Positions 31,104 to 41,399 of a DNA stretch of 64,000 nucleotides are shown in pieces. Positions within the stretch are counted from its first letter, which is position 1, and each line of letters starts with the position of its first letter. The notes below the pieces were generated by a model. That model made no database searches. It saw only the letters and a list, made by a program, of their open reading frames with translations, and was not told the DNA's origin. A program made the position numbers and the translations under genes. This DNA comes from Cervus elaphus (taxonomy: Eukaryota; Chordata; Mammalia; Artiodactyla; Cervidae): assembly GCF_910594005.1 (NCBI RefSeq), contig NC_057824.1, positions 23,029,314 to 23,093,313 of the forward strand. Reading direction: 5' to 3'.

Positions 31104-32005
31104 TATTCAGTTCAGTTCAGTTCAGTTGCTCAGTCTTGTCTGACTCTTTGCGACCCCGTGAATTGCAGCACACCAGGCCTCCCTGTCCATCACCAACTCC
31201 TGGAGTTTACTCAAACCCATGTCCATCGAGCCGGTGATGCCATCCAACCATCTCATCCTCTGTCGTCCCTTCTCCTCCTGCCCCCAATCCCTCCCAGCAT
31301 CAGGGTCTTTTCCAATGAGTCAACTCTTCGCATGAGGAGGCCAAAGTATTGGAGTTTCAGCTTCAGCATCAGCCCTTCCAATGAACACCCAGGACTGATC
31401 TCCTTTAGGATGGACTGGTTGGATCTCCTTGCTGTCCAAGGGGCTCTCAAGAGTCTTCTCCAACACCACAGTTCAAAAGCATCAATTTTTCGGCACTCAG
31501 CTTTCTTCACAGTCCAACTCTCACATCCATACACGACCACTGGAAAAACCATAGTCTTGACTAGACGGATCTTTGTTGGCAAAGTAATATCTCTGCTTTT
31601 TAATATGCTATCTAGGTTGGTCATAACTTTCCTTCCAAGGAGTAACCGTCTTTTAATTTCATGGCTGCAATCACCATCTGCAGTGATTTTGGAGCCCCCA
31701 AAGATAAAGTCTGACACTGTTTCCACTGTTTCCCCACCTATTTGCCATGAAGTGATGGGACCGGATGCCATGATCTTTAGTTTTCTGAATGTTGAGCTTT
31801 AAGCCAACTTTTTCACTCTCCTCCTTCACTTTCATCAAGAGAGTTTTTAGTTCCTCTTCACTTTCTGCCATAAGGGTGGTGTCATCTGCATATCTGAGGT
31901 TATTGATATTTCTCCCGGCAATCTTGATTCCAGCTTGTGCTTCTTCCAACCCAGCGTTTCTCATGATGTACTCTGCACATAAGTTGAACAAGCAGGGTGA
32001 CAATG
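31104..32005 (-). mobile_element. BovB LINE, 5' truncated, antisense
   Basis: From the tail TTCAGTTCAGTTCAGTTGC to an RT-region end near 32005. Minus-strand translations include LFNLCAEYIMRNAGLEEAQAG and the catalytic RYADD box (in the frame 31671-32003), then a long frame 31253-31771 through the C-terminal region. One or more frameshifts separate them. Starts just after the Bov-A2 target duplication. No clear target duplication of its own. Confidence 0.92.
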
Positions 32006-32329
32006 GGGCTCAAATATATGCTATAGATGAGGATACGATGGCAGGTTGTTGCTCAATGAATGGAACAGTGGCTTTTGCCAATCCTTCATATACACATGCA
32101 CTTCTCACCACAGGACCTTTATATATGCTGTTCTTTCAAGTTCCCCACTCTACTTTCTTCATCTACTTAATAACTTATCATTCTTTAGTCCCCAGAATTA
32201 ACACGATTTCCTTAGGAAGGTCCTCCCAACTTACCTGTTTAGATTAAAACTTTCTAATATTACCTGATACTTCATTATAGACCCAGTCATAGTTGCAGTT
32301 GTGTGTACACTACACAAAATGTGGTTACT

Positions 32330-32480
32330 CTCTGTCCCTTTCAATAGACTCAAAGCTCCATGAGAGGAAAAGACTATATCTTGTCTTACTCACCCATGTT
32401 TCTGTTCATCATGGTGTCTGGCACAGAGCAGGAGGAGAAGGTGTATCCTTTATGAGAATAAATAAATAAATGAATGTGTT
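32330..32480 (-). mobile_element. L2 3' end, antisense
   Basis: CAAAGCTCCATGAGAGGAAA, GTGTCTGGCACAGAGCAGG and AATAAATAAATGAATG show an antisense L2 terminus. A second weak piece (AAGCTCCATGAGGACAGGAG) lies at 32773-32795. Confidence 0.65.
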
Positions 32481-32528
32481 CTGGAGACATCATGGATCCA
32501 GTTTGGAGAGTCTGGCATCTCAATTTTT

Positions 32529-32738
32529 GTGTTGTGTTGGTCGCTCAGTCGTTTCCTACTCTTTGGGACCCCCATGGACTGTAGCCTGTCAATCTCCTCT
32601 GTCCATGGGATTCTCCAGGCAAGAACACTGAAGTGGGTTGCCATGCCCTTCTCCAGGGGATCTTCCCAACCCAGGGATCAAACCCAGGTCTCCTGCATTG
32701 CAGGCAAATTCTTTACTATCTGAGCCACTGGGGAAGCA
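32529..32738 (-). mobile_element. Bov-tA SINE
   Basis: Antisense copy from GTTGTGTTGGTCGCTCAGTC to the head GAGCCACTGGGGAAGC. Full length. No clear target duplication. Confidence 0.93.
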
Positions 32739-32799
32739 TACATTTGAATGAAAATTAAATTGCACTAAAAACTAAGCTCCATGAGGACAGGAGTCTTGT

Positions 32800-33234
32800 C
32801 TGCTTTGATCTGTGGTGATCAAGCACGCACATGTTTCAAATAATAATTATTTCTGTCCTTGCCACATCTCATCTCTACTATCTTTGAGAGTCATGAAAGC
32901 AGGTATTATATCCTGGCCCCTTGTAGGACAGTAAGTCATAAATCTGCAGCCAAAGCTCAGACTGGTTTTGCAAGCTTCAGCTCAGAGAGTCCATCTCTCA
33001 CTGATATTGCATCTTAAATTAGACAGTGCTACGTGGTGTCCCCACAGACAATTTAACATGTAGGTAATATTCAAAGTTGGACTCACTGTCCCCCTAAATC
33101 CTCACAGATCAAGCTCATTGAACAATGAATAAATGCAGGTTCCTTTAGTACCCAGGATCTCCCTCTGTGTCGCAGTTTACCAGAAAGTTTACTTCATCCT
33201 CACATGGTGTTATCATAGTGGCAGAGAATAAAGT
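32800..33234. other. Unassigned sequence
   Basis: No gene seen. A few L2-like words only. Confidence 0.4.
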
Positions 33235-33325
33235 GTCCAGGTGGCATGGAGAGGTGAAAAGAATATGGACTGGGTGATAAACTAGTTTGGGTTCAAGTTC
33301 CAACTCTATTGAACACTATCAAACA
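33235..33325 (+). mobile_element. MIR fragment
   Basis: GAATATGGACTGGGTGATAA and GGGTTCAAGTTCCAACTC resemble the MIR 5' half; it is cut by the CHR-2 insertion. Confidence 0.5.
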
Positions 33326-33327
33326 GC

Positions 33328-33612
33328 AGGGACTTCCCTGGTGGTTCTGTGGTTAAGAATCTGCCTGCCAAAGCAGGGGACTTGGGTTCGATCCCTGGTC
33401 CAGGAGGACTCCACATGCCACAGGGCAACTAAGCCTGTGTGCCAACTACTGAGCCTACAGGACTAGAGTCTGTGCTTCACAACCGGAGAAGCCAGCGCAA
33501 TGAGAAACCCGAGCACCGCAAGGAAAAGCAGCGCCTACTCGGAGCAACTAAGGAAAGCTCGCAAAACAACGCAGACCCCAGTGCAGCCAAAAATAAAGGA
33601 AAAAATTTAAAA
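33328..33612 (+). mobile_element. CHR-2-type SINE, full length
   Basis: GGGACTTCCCTGGTGGTTC head, B box GGTTCGATCCCTGG, GGGCAACTAAGCCTGTG, GAGAAGCCAGCGCAATGAG and CCCAGTGCAGCC with an A-rich tail. About 285 nt and the best-preserved CHR copy in the window. Confidence 0.92.
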
Positions 33613-33669
33613 AGAGTATATCCTAATTACTTTTAAAAAAAGAAACGAAGGGAAAGTGGATTGCCAAGC

Positions 33670-33865
33670 AGTACGTATGATGTTAAGAACTTTTAACATA
33701 AGATGTCATTCAATTTATAATAAATCTACAGAGTACTAAAACACCATTTGGATAATTAGAAATGGAGATTCAGAAAGTGAAATAGCTTCCTCAAGGTCAT
33801 GCAGTTGTTCAGTGGCAGAGATTGGAACCCAGACCTCTCTGACTTCAAAGTGAAGCATTTTCCTT
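33670..33865 (-). mobile_element. MIR SINE, antisense
   Basis: CCTCAAGGTCATGCAGTTG, TCAGTGGCAGAGATTGGAAC and CCAGACCTCTCTGACTTC form a clear antisense MIR. Confidence 0.8.
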
Positions 33866-34062
33866 TCCAGAGGTTGCCAAACTTTTTGGCACCAGGGGCC
33901 AGTTTCATGGAAGGCAATTTTTCCATAGACCGGGGTGGGGGGTTGGTTTTGGGATGATTCAAGTGCATTACATTTATTGTGCACTTTATTTCTATTATTA
34001 TTACATCAGCTCCACCCCAGATCATCAGTCATTAGATCCCGGAGGTGGGGGACTCCTGCTTT
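33866..34062 (+). mobile_element. MER1-like hAT element
   Basis: GAGGTTGCCAAACTTTTTGGC, TTTCATGGAAGGCAATTTTTC and GATTCAAGTGCATTACATTTA at the left, and GGAGGTGGGGGACTCCTGC at the right. It is internally deleted. Same group as the element split by the U6-L1 insertion. Confidence 0.78.
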
Positions 34063-34235
34063 ATACCATCTTACGTTATGCCTGGGCTGTGTGATCTTAA
34101 GCAAGTTGTTTCACCTCTCTGATCCTGCTGATCTATAACTGAGATGATTACCTACCCCCAAAATCTGCCCCAAGGATCCAGTGATAATGCCTATGTAAGG
34201 CAATATATAAATGCCAGCTATCACCGTGCCCAGTA
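34063..34235 (+). mobile_element. MIR SINE
   Basis: GGGCTGTGTGATCTTAAGC, TTGTTTCACCTCTCTGATCC and GATAATGCCTATGTAAGG follow the sense MIR order. Confidence 0.72.
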
Positions 34236-35045
34236 TCCACAAACAGGTAGATCAGAAGGAATAAATTCTTTGTTAGTCTGTTTAAGGCAGAAGAGAGCTC
34301 TTATTATTCCTAAAAGAGTTCTCACAGCTGGAGAAGCAGCAATATAATTCCTGCAATAAAAGTGGAAGTGGGGGAATCGAAAGGCAACACAACTCTCCTC
34401 CAAGCCAGCCTGTTTTTATTTTTTACCAGAATACAATTTCAGATTCGATTGCTTATTCTTCGTCTGAAGAATGAGCCTTTATCGCCCAGCTGTTGGGAAC
34501 AAGAACAGAGCAGTTAAACACTGCTCCACGCCCTGGCCCTGCGCCAGCTGCCTGCCCTGTGGAGGACTCAGCACGCGTGCTCACAGGAGCAATGCTGCTT
34601 CCTCTAATCAATTGCCTGGTGGTGCTCCCTGCCTGTCACCCCAGCCCCACCTTCCCCTGTACTGGCCCCGGAACCCGTGAGAACATGTTGTCTACTCTCT
34701 GCGCTGTCACCTGTTAAAATGGTCCATCACAGCTGCTAGGTGAACAGTTGGTGTGACATCCTGGCTGGCCCCAAGTAACAATGCTTTTGCCAGGACTCCA
34801 TCCCCCGACTGACTCAGCTTACCTGTTCGCTGCGATTTGCTTCTGGATAAGCTTTTCCTCCATGAGGAACCCGGGGATTGTTCATACTCATGGTGCTCAG
34901 AAACCTAGGCTCTGTTTGCAGTAGAGGGAAGAGAAGAGAGGAAGTAAACATGAAGAGAACAGAGGGGGAGAAGCCACAGCACTGCCCTCAAAGAGCCTGC
35001 AATTTGCAAGGAGATAGAAACGTGAACAGGTGAAAACAATGATGT
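34236..35045. other. Unassigned sequence, no gene seen
   Basis: Free of recognisable repeats. 34500-34720 is GC-richer with CAGCTG E-box words and CTCTAATCAATTGCCTGG. Short frames only. It could include conserved non-coding DNA but nothing here proves it. Confidence 0.45.
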
Positions 35046-35049
35046 CTTC

Positions 35050-35275
35050 TTCGACACTTGGGATGTGCCAGGCACTGCTCCATGTGTGTCAGATCACTGA
35101 CCACACTTTAAACCTCACAATAATTCCAAGAGGAAGGTACTAACACTGTCCCCCATTTCATAGATGAGAACACTGAGGCTAATGACCAAGATCATGGCTG
35201 GTAAGTGGTAGAAGAAGCATGGTGGGTTTCAGGAGTCTATGTTCTTCAGCACTGCATTATAGCTTCAAGCAAATG
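35050..35275 (-). mobile_element. MIR SINE, antisense
   Basis: GGATGTGCCAGGCACTGCTC, CCTCACAATAATTCCAAGAGG, CCATTTCATAGATGAGAACAC and GGCTGGTAAGTGGTAG are a complete antisense MIR. Confidence 0.85.
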
Positions 35276-35361
35276 ATTAGAATACAGTGTCGGCTTAATG
35301 AAAAGGAGTTTTAAAGATCATTCAGAGACATCACGGTGCCGACAAAGCTATGTACAGTGAA

Positions 35362-35868
35362 GTTCAGTTCAGTTCAGTCGCTCAGTCATATCCGACTCTT
35401 TACAATCCCATGAACTGCAGCACACCAGGCCTCCCTGTCCATCACCAACTCCCAGAGCTTGCTCAAACCCATGTCCATTGAGTCAGTGATGCCATCCAAC
35501 CACCTCATCCTCTATCATCCCCTTCTCCCACTTTCAATCTTTCCCAGCATCAGGATCTTTCCCAAGGAGTCAGTTCTTCGCATCAGGTGGCCAAAGTATT
35601 GGGAGTTTCAGCTTCAGCATCAGTCCTTCCAATTGAACATTCGGGACTGATTTCCTTTAGGATGGACTTGTTTGATCTCTTCACAGTCCAAGGGACTCTC
35701 AAGAGTCTTCTCCAATACCACAGTTCAAAAGTATCAAATCTATAGTCAAAGCTATGGTTTTTCTAGTAGTCATGTATGGATGTAAGAGTTGCATCATAAA
35801 GAAGGCTGAGTGCTGAAGAATTGATGTTTTCAAATTGTGGTGCTGGAGAAGACTCTTGAGAGCCTTTT
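35362..35868 (-). mobile_element. BovB tail with 5' inversion
   Basis: 35362-35737 is an antisense BovB 3' end (TTCAGTTCAGTTCAGTCGC to CACAGTTCAAAAGTATCAA). From 35740 the sequence flips to sense BovB (AGTCAAAGCTATGGTTTTTC, CATGTATGGATGTAAGAG, GGAGAAGACTCTTGAGAG). Both parts contain the same ~44-nt segment (35694-35737 and 35821-35864, about 36 of 44 matching in inverted orientation). This is the arrangement produced by twin priming, or by a later inversion. Confidence 0.87.
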
Positions 35869-36089
35869 GTCTGTGGAAAGCTTTAGTCAAAGAACAAGTT
35901 TAATCAGAGAAGCGAGAACAGGTGGAAACAAAGGAAAACAGTCAAAGGAGACCAAATAATAATAATGTAGTCATTAAGCATAGTTAGGGACCTTTAGTTC
36001 GTTCTCGGGGGTTATAGATAATATTCTGAGCCACATCCTGTGAGCTGTCTTATAGATACTAAAACACTAGGGTGAAGAATTTGACTACA

Positions 36090-36435
36090 TGATGACCATG
36101 ACATAAGCTGCCACAATTCCGAGAACTGGTCTCAAAGAAATGGGAACAAACAGGCCCTGGAACTGAAGATTAACTGTACCTAAAACAACCAAGATGACGC
36201 TGATCAGACCACCGATGCCCAATCTGAAGATGACTGTCAGAGCTGACTCTGCCGTTTCTGCAAGCAGCCCCCTCCTACTGTCTATAACAGCTCTTGCCCC
36301 ACTGGTTGCCAGTGTGGGGAGTCGACCTCTGGACCTATGTCTGCCTGCCACCCCCGCCCCCAGTGGCCAGCATCTGAAATAAACTTTCCTTTCCACCAAC
36401 CTGGCTTTTGAGCGGCAAGAAGCCGGACCCCACAC
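36090..36435 (+). mobile_element. ERV LTR-like segment
   Basis: A TATA-like GTCTATAACAGCTC (about 36280) lies upstream of a polyadenylation signal in GAAATAAACTTTCCTTTCC (36376-36394). This is followed by TTTGAGCGGCAAGAAGCCGG, a U5-like run seen in gammaretrovirus-type LTRs. TG/CA ends and a target duplication could not be fixed. The 181-codon minus-strand frame across it (36085-36630) has no recognisable domain. Confidence 0.5.
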
Positions 36436-37031
36436 ACTCCTCCAGTAACAACACCATGGACAGAGGAACCACTGGGCCCTTCCAAGTCTGAAAAGTCCAA
36501 TGAAATGGATTTCTGGGCATTTGCAAAGGATAGGAAGGCACTCACCATTGACAAGAAGTCTGGAGGGCATTTGAGCTTCTCCTACTTGGAGAAACCTCCT
36601 TGTCCTCCACTGAGAGTAGCTTGGTGGCACCGACCTGCCCCACCTCCCTGCAGCTGTGAAGGTGGCTGGGACTTGTCACAGAACTTCATTTCCTCAACTG
36701 TGTTTGGCCCAGGGATGGACTGTGCAGGCAAGAAGAAGCAACCAAGTTCTTCTGTCACATTAGACATATGGATGCCAGGTTAGAGAAGGGCCCTGCTAAT
36801 GACCAGCATGCCCGACCTATGTAGAGAATGAACCTAAAAATGAAGCAACATCAAGGAAAACAGAACCAGAGATGGAGAATGACAGGGTCTTGATTATACA
36901 GCCAAGCCTATGGATATAGCTCAGCCTGAAGTCTATCAGATTTATCTGCAACTTACATACATCTCGTCCCAGCAGTGCTGACAAATTAGAATTGAATCTC
37001 ATTGGCTTATTCCCAGTGATAGAGGATAAGA
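36436..37031. other. Unassigned sequence, no gene seen
   Basis: No repeat or exon recognised. Could include internal remains of the element whose LTR-like part precedes it, but I see no retroviral motif. Confidence 0.35.
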
Positions 37032-37172
37032 TGATTGGGATGGCATCACTGACTCAATGGGCATGCATTCAAGCAAACTCCGGGAGAGAGTGAAGGACGG
37101 GGAAGCTTGGTATGCTGCAGTCCATGGGGTTGCAAATAGTCAGACGCAACTTGGCAACTGAACAACAACAAC
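37032..37172 (+). mobile_element. BovB 3' terminal fragment
   Basis: GGGATGGCATCACTGACTC, GAGTGAAGGACGGGGAAGC, GCAGTCCATGGGGTTGC and CAACTGAACAACAACAACC: a ~140-nt 5'-truncated BovB. Confidence 0.88.
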
Positions 37173-37834
37173 CCCTTCTGGAGTCAAGATCTAGGATGTG
37201 AGTTGGATCGCATCAGATTCACATAAACCTAGAGTAGGGATGGGTGGCTTCTAAGCAAAACCTAAGTCTTATTACCAAAGGAAAGAGAAATTATTTCTGG
37301 GAAGGCAAAAGATAACAGATGTACTTTACAACCTCTTGCAATACAAATGTTAAGATGACATCCATTTTTTCAAATGCATTGGTCCTAGAGCTGGGTTGTT
37401 TAGAGAATAATTCCACCAAGGCTAGGGCTCTTGGGGTGGGAGGTACCTGGAAAATGACCCTCTTCATTTCAATCTCTGTTCTTAACCCCATCTCTTGGTC
37501 ACTCTGCCCTACCAAAAGCCATTGGGTCAGATAAAATCCCAAATTTTGTTTCTGTGAGCCAGAGACCTCTGCCTCCAAGTTCTCATGACTTCACCCTCAC
37601 ATTAGCATTCATGAACTCAAACTGTCAGGGAGTCTCGGGTAATTAGAAGCAATAAACAAATGCTAATTAGCACTCTGGCAGTACCCAGAGGATGCCACAG
37701 GCAGAGACCCAAGCCTTGTGTGTGTGTGTTTCCAGGATTCCTTAAATTCCCACAGCTAACATGCCTTTATGAAGCTTCTCGATGAAGAAAGAACTCAGAG
37801 ACAGTGGAGCATTTGCTTCAAGGCATTGACCTTT
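37173..37834. other. Unassigned sequence, no gene seen
   Basis: Contains a short (TG)n at 37719-37730. Frames at 37291-37578 (minus) and 37319-37534 (plus) overlap and lack any domain. Confidence 0.45.
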
Positions 37835-37983
37835 CCGTATGATGCACTTAGACATCAACCTCAACTCTGCCGCTTACAAATGCTATCTATACCCATTGAC
37901 AAGTTACTTTATCGCCGCAACTCTCAGTTTTCTCCTCCATAAAATGGAAATGATAATCATCTCTATTTAAACATCCTTTTATC

Positions 37984-38174
37984 ACCGAGACAAGTGCTCA
38001 GGGCTGGTGCACTGGGAAGACCCAGAGGGATGGGATGGGGAGGGAAATGGGAGGGGGGATCGGGATGGGGAACACATGTAAATCCATGGCTGATTCATGT
38101 CAATGTATGGCAAAAATCACTACAATATTGTAAAGTAATTAGCCTCCAACTAATAAAAATAAATGAAAAAAAAT
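37984..38174 (+). mobile_element. Young L1 3' end with target duplication
   Basis: GAGACAAGTGCTCAGGGC, CACTGGGAAGACCCAGAGG, CATGGCTGATTCATGTC and CTCCAACTAATAAAAATAA, then A-rich. The 15-nt AAACATC(C/G)TTTTATC lies at 37969-37983 and 38175-38189 with one mismatch. Same family as the U6-L1 3' UTR. Confidence 0.92.
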
Positions 38175-38189
38175 AAACATCGTTTTATC

Positions 38190-38700
38190 GTTGTTGTTGT
38201 TGTTCAGTCACCAAGTCGTGTCCGACTCTTTGTGACCCCATGGACTGTAGCACCCCCTGTCCATCACCATCTCCCGGAGTTTGCTCAAGTTCATGTCCAT
38301 TGAATCGGTGATGCCATCCAGCCATCTCATCCTCCACTGCCCTTTTTTCCTTCTGCCTTCAATTTTTCCCAGAATCAGGGTCTTTTCCAAGGAGTCAACT
38401 CTTCACATCAGCTTCAGCACCAGTCCTTCCAAAGAGTATTCAGGGTTGATTTCCTTTAGGATTAATTGGTTTGATCTCCTTGCACTCCCAAGGATCTCAA
38501 GAGTCTTCTCCAGCATCACAGTCTGAAGGCATCAGTTCTTTGGCACTCAGCCTTCATTGCCCAAATCTCACATCTGCACATGACTACTGGAAAGACCCTT
38601 GACTGTATGAACCTTTGTAGGCAAAGTGATGTCTTTGCTTTTTAACACACTGTCAAGGTTTTGTCATAGCTTTCCTGCCAAGAAGCAATCATCTTCTGTT
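38190..38700 (-). mobile_element. BovB 3' fragment, antisense
   Basis: Starts with TTG repeats (GTTGTTGTTGTTGTTCAGTC) directly against the L1 target duplication, then the BovB tail to CAAGAAGCAATCATCTTC. A GTTTTAT-like word on both sides may be its target duplication. Confidence 0.9.
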
Positions 38701-38964
38701 TTTATTATGTGAATGAAATAATGAATGCAATATGCAACGTACTTGGCACATAATAAGTGTTCAATAAATAAGTTTTGTATGTGTAATACATACAGGAGAA
38801 ATACAGGAGGTCAAACGTGAAAATCGGGGTACAGATTCCTCTTGGTTCCCTCCGTTCCCATCCCCACTGTTTGGCATGGAGCAGTCACACCTTGTGTGTG
38901 GACCAGTGCAATATTTTCCTGTCTGGCTGTGGTTCCTTCCCCCTCTTCTCCCTCCACATCATTC

Positions 38965-39355
38965 CGTGTTAGTTTCCAAGGATTGCAGTAACAAATTGGC
39001 ACAAAATCACAGGCTTCAAAGGACATAAATGTATTGTCTCGTGGCTCTGGAGGTGAGAAGTGTGAAACATGTTGCTGGCAGGACTGGTTGCCCTGGAGGT
39101 TCTGAGGGATAATCCACCCAAGCTGCTTGCCTGGCTCTGGGGGTCACTGGCAAGCCTGGGGGTCCTGGCTTGTAGATGCATCTTCCATTTCTGCCCCCGT
39201 CTTCACACGGCCTCCCCCTCTCCTTCTTGTGTCTTCTCCTCGTCTGTCTGGCTCATCTCCCTCTAGGCTTTGCCCTTGTAAGGACCCCTGTCATTGGATT
39301 TAGGTCCTACCCCGGTAATCCAGGGTGATCTCATCTTGAGATCTTTTCTTTTTTA
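38965..39355 (-). mobile_element. MaLR-type LTR, antisense
   Basis: TGTTAGTTTCCAAGGATTGC, AACAAATTGGCACAAAATC, GGCTCTGGAGGTGAGAAG, TCTGCCCCCGTCTTCACACGG, CCTTGTAAGGACCCCTGTC and GGGTGATCTCATCTTGAG follow the antisense order of MLT1/MST-type ERVL-MaLR LTRs. Degraded and non-coding. Confidence 0.75.
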
Positions 39356-39363
39356 ATCAGTTG

Positions 39364-39504
39364 CTTTGGATGGCATCACTGACTCAGTGATGGACATGAG
39401 TGTGGGCCAACTCCTGGAAATAGTGAAGGACAGGGAAGTCTGGTGTGCTGTGGTCCATGGGGTCACAAAGAGTGGGATACAACTGAGCCACTGAACAACA
39501 ACGG
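39364..39504 (+). mobile_element. BovB 3' terminal fragment
   Basis: TGGATGGCATCACTGACTC, GTGAAGGACAGGGAAGTC, GTCCATGGGGTCACAAAGAG, ACTGAACAACAACGG. Adjacent to the MaLR LTR. Confidence 0.88.
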
Positions 39505-39824
39505 AAAGCAACATCGTTGCTCTACAATGTCATATTGGTTTCTACTGTGGAGTGAAATGAAGCAGTTGTATGTATACATGTAACCCTTCTTTTTTTTTTT
39601 TTTGGATTTTTCTGCCTGCCCCTTTGTAGTCTATGCACCAAAGGAGAGCTTCTCAATCTACCTCTCCCCACAAAGCCTTTGGCATTCCTCTCCTGCCGCA
39701 TCATCATCTCTCTCTTCCTAATTCTGGGTGGCTTCCTTTTCTACCCGCCCCCCTCCACTCCCCTTACAGCAGTAACTGATTTATTTGGGAGGCAGAAGTG
39801 TGGTACCACCCAGGGGTAAAGAAG

Positions 39825-40012
39825 GACTCAGGATTAGACCGCTTGGGTCCACCCTAGCTCCTCTCTTTACTCTTAGTGTGACCCTGGGCAGCTCAACTTC
39901 CAAAGCTCAATTAGAAACATGTAGAAGAATCTACTCATAGGGTTGCATGGTCAAAGTGCTAGTTTTTGTAACATGGGGACAGGGTCTGGTTCACAGCAAG
40001 TGTCCAATGCAT
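39825..40012 (+). mobile_element. MIR SINE
   Basis: GGTCCACCCTAGCTCC, CTTAGTGTGACCCTGGGCAG, CTCATAGGGTTGCATGG and CACAGCAAGTGTCCAATGC are MIR-like. Confidence 0.65.
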
Positions 40013-40014
40013 GC

Positions 40015-40310
40015 CTATTTTGTATGAGCCTGGATAAGCTGGCTTATTTTGCAATAATAAACAGCCCCGAAATGAGAGTAACTCTGGGGCTTAAAACAAA
40101 TATTTCTTTCTCCCACATGCTGCATGCCCACTGAAAGGTAGCAGAAGGGTTCTGTGCATTTTAATCACTTAGGGTCCCAGACTGATGAGCAAGCATCACA
40201 TTGAAGAGAGCAGGAGGTCTCACCGGGCAAATGATTGGCCCAGGTCAGACGTGAAATGCGACACACATGCTCCTAACTCATTGGCCAGAAAGAGTCACAT
40301 GATCCCACTG
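40015..40310 (-). mobile_element. Old interspersed repeat, family unsure
   Basis: GCAATAATAAACAGCCCCG, GGGGCTTAAAACAAATATTTC and AACTCATTGGCCAGAAAGAG with TCACATGATCCCACT are words from a common old mammalian repeat, probably LTR-derived. I cannot name the family securely. Confidence 0.4.
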
Positions 40311-40476
40311 GGAGGTCAGGAGAAAAGCTCCCAGGAAGTTTAAGGGGGGAGAGACCCACCTGTGGGTGCTCATCTGTTCTGCTATGAACAGAACCTCATT
40401 TCACCTTGAGGAAGGATACGTTTTCATCATCTTTTATTGTCAACAGCACCAGATCACAGCACCCAGTGCAAAGTAG

Positions 40477-40673
40477 GGGCTTCGCTGGTGGCTCAGATGG
40501 TAAAGAATCTGCCTGCAATGCGGGAGACCTGGGTTCAATCCCTGGGTTGGGAAGATCCCCTGGAGGAGGGAATGGCAACCCACTCCAGTATTCTTGCCTG
40601 GAGAATCCCTTTGGACAGAGGAGCCTGGCGGGCCACTAAGAGTCAGACACAGCTGAATGACTAAGCACAGCAC
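40477..40673 (+). mobile_element. Bov-tA SINE
   Basis: Head GGGGCTTCGCTGGTGGCTC, B box GGTTCAATCCCTGGG, body with a CATGG-to-TTTGG change and a deletion near GGCCACTAAGAG. Flanks CAGTGCAAAGTAG and CAGTGTGAGGTAG are an aged candidate duplication. Confidence 0.93.
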
Positions 40674-40999
40674 AGCAGTGTGAGGTAGAATTTAAGAACT
40701 ATATGTTGGAAAGCCTAGTTTAAAAATAGGACAGTTTCAAAGCACCAAAAAAAAAAAAATGATCCTCTTTGTAATATAATCCGAGGAGACAAATTCCCAT
40801 CCACACTCAAATATTTTCCCTGTTCACCTGTTACCATGTCTCATATTTCTGCTGTTAACTTGATCCATTACAGTCTTTGGAGGAGCGTTTGTAACAGCCC
40901 AAGGAGCAGAAGGCAGTTCGCTGTGTGCTCCAAGGCATCAGACCGCCTGGACAGGGTACGATATTCACTAGGGCACTGTTTACTCGCTGAGTAAATTTA

Positions 41000-41120
41000 A
41001 CCAGCATTTTCTCAGCTAAGTGCCAGGCAGTATGCTCAAAGCTTAGTTGGTTCTAACACGGACACAGTCCACAAAGAACTCACCATTTAGGAATCTCAGC
41101 ATGGCAGGCAGAGCCTAGAG
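41000..41120 (+). mobile_element. L2 3' end fragment
   Basis: CAGCATTTTCTCAGCTAAGTG, CCAGGCAGTATGCTCAAAGC and CACAAAGAACTCACCATTTAG fit L2. Confidence 0.55.
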
Positions 41121-41179
41121 AATGTAACACAAGATGGATACTTTAAAAAAAAAAAAAAGCAAAACTAGGTGGTCATATA

Positions 41180-41399
41180 CTGGTCTTCCCTGGTGGTTCA
41201 GTTGGTAAAGAATCCACCTGCAGATGCAGGAGACCCGGGTTCGATCCCTGGTGGGGAAGATCCCTTGGAAAAGGACAGGGCAACCCACTCTATTTCCTTC
41301 TCCAGGGGATCTTCCCCACCCAGGGATCGAACCCATGTCTCTTATGTCTCCTGCATTGGCAGGAAGGTTCTTTACCACTGATGCTGCTTGGGAAGCCCA
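41180..41399. mobile_element. Head-to-head Bov-tA fold-back
   Basis: 41181-41290 is a sense Bov-tA head plus early body (GGTCTTCCCTGGTGGTTCAG, GGTTCGATCCCTGG, GGGCAACCCACTC). It passes directly into an antisense copy of the same region (41291-41399: TTCCTTCTCCAGGGGATC, GGGATCGAACCCATG, TGCTTGGGAAGCCC). The two ~110-nt arms can pair almost end to end. Neither has a Bov-A 3' tail. GTCATATA occurs at 41172-41179 and 41414-41421. Confidence 0.88.

Larger units (their letters stand above)
37835..38775 (+). mobile_element. MIR SINE split by L1 and BovB tails
   Basis: CTCAACTCTGCCGCTTAC, TTTTCTCCTCCATAAAATGG and AATGATAATCATCTC at 37855-37968, resuming after the insertions at about 38700 with ATGAAATAATGAATGC and TACTTGGCACATAATAAG. 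Split by two adjacent LINE insertions. Confidence 0.78.

Noticed and set aside
30930..31802. 290-codon plus-strand frame
   Set aside because: It translates the wrong strand of a Bov-A2 and a BovB.
36085..36630. 181-codon minus-strand frame as a membrane protein
   Set aside because: It has hydrophobic stretches but lies antisense to an LTR-like segment and has no family resemblance I can name.
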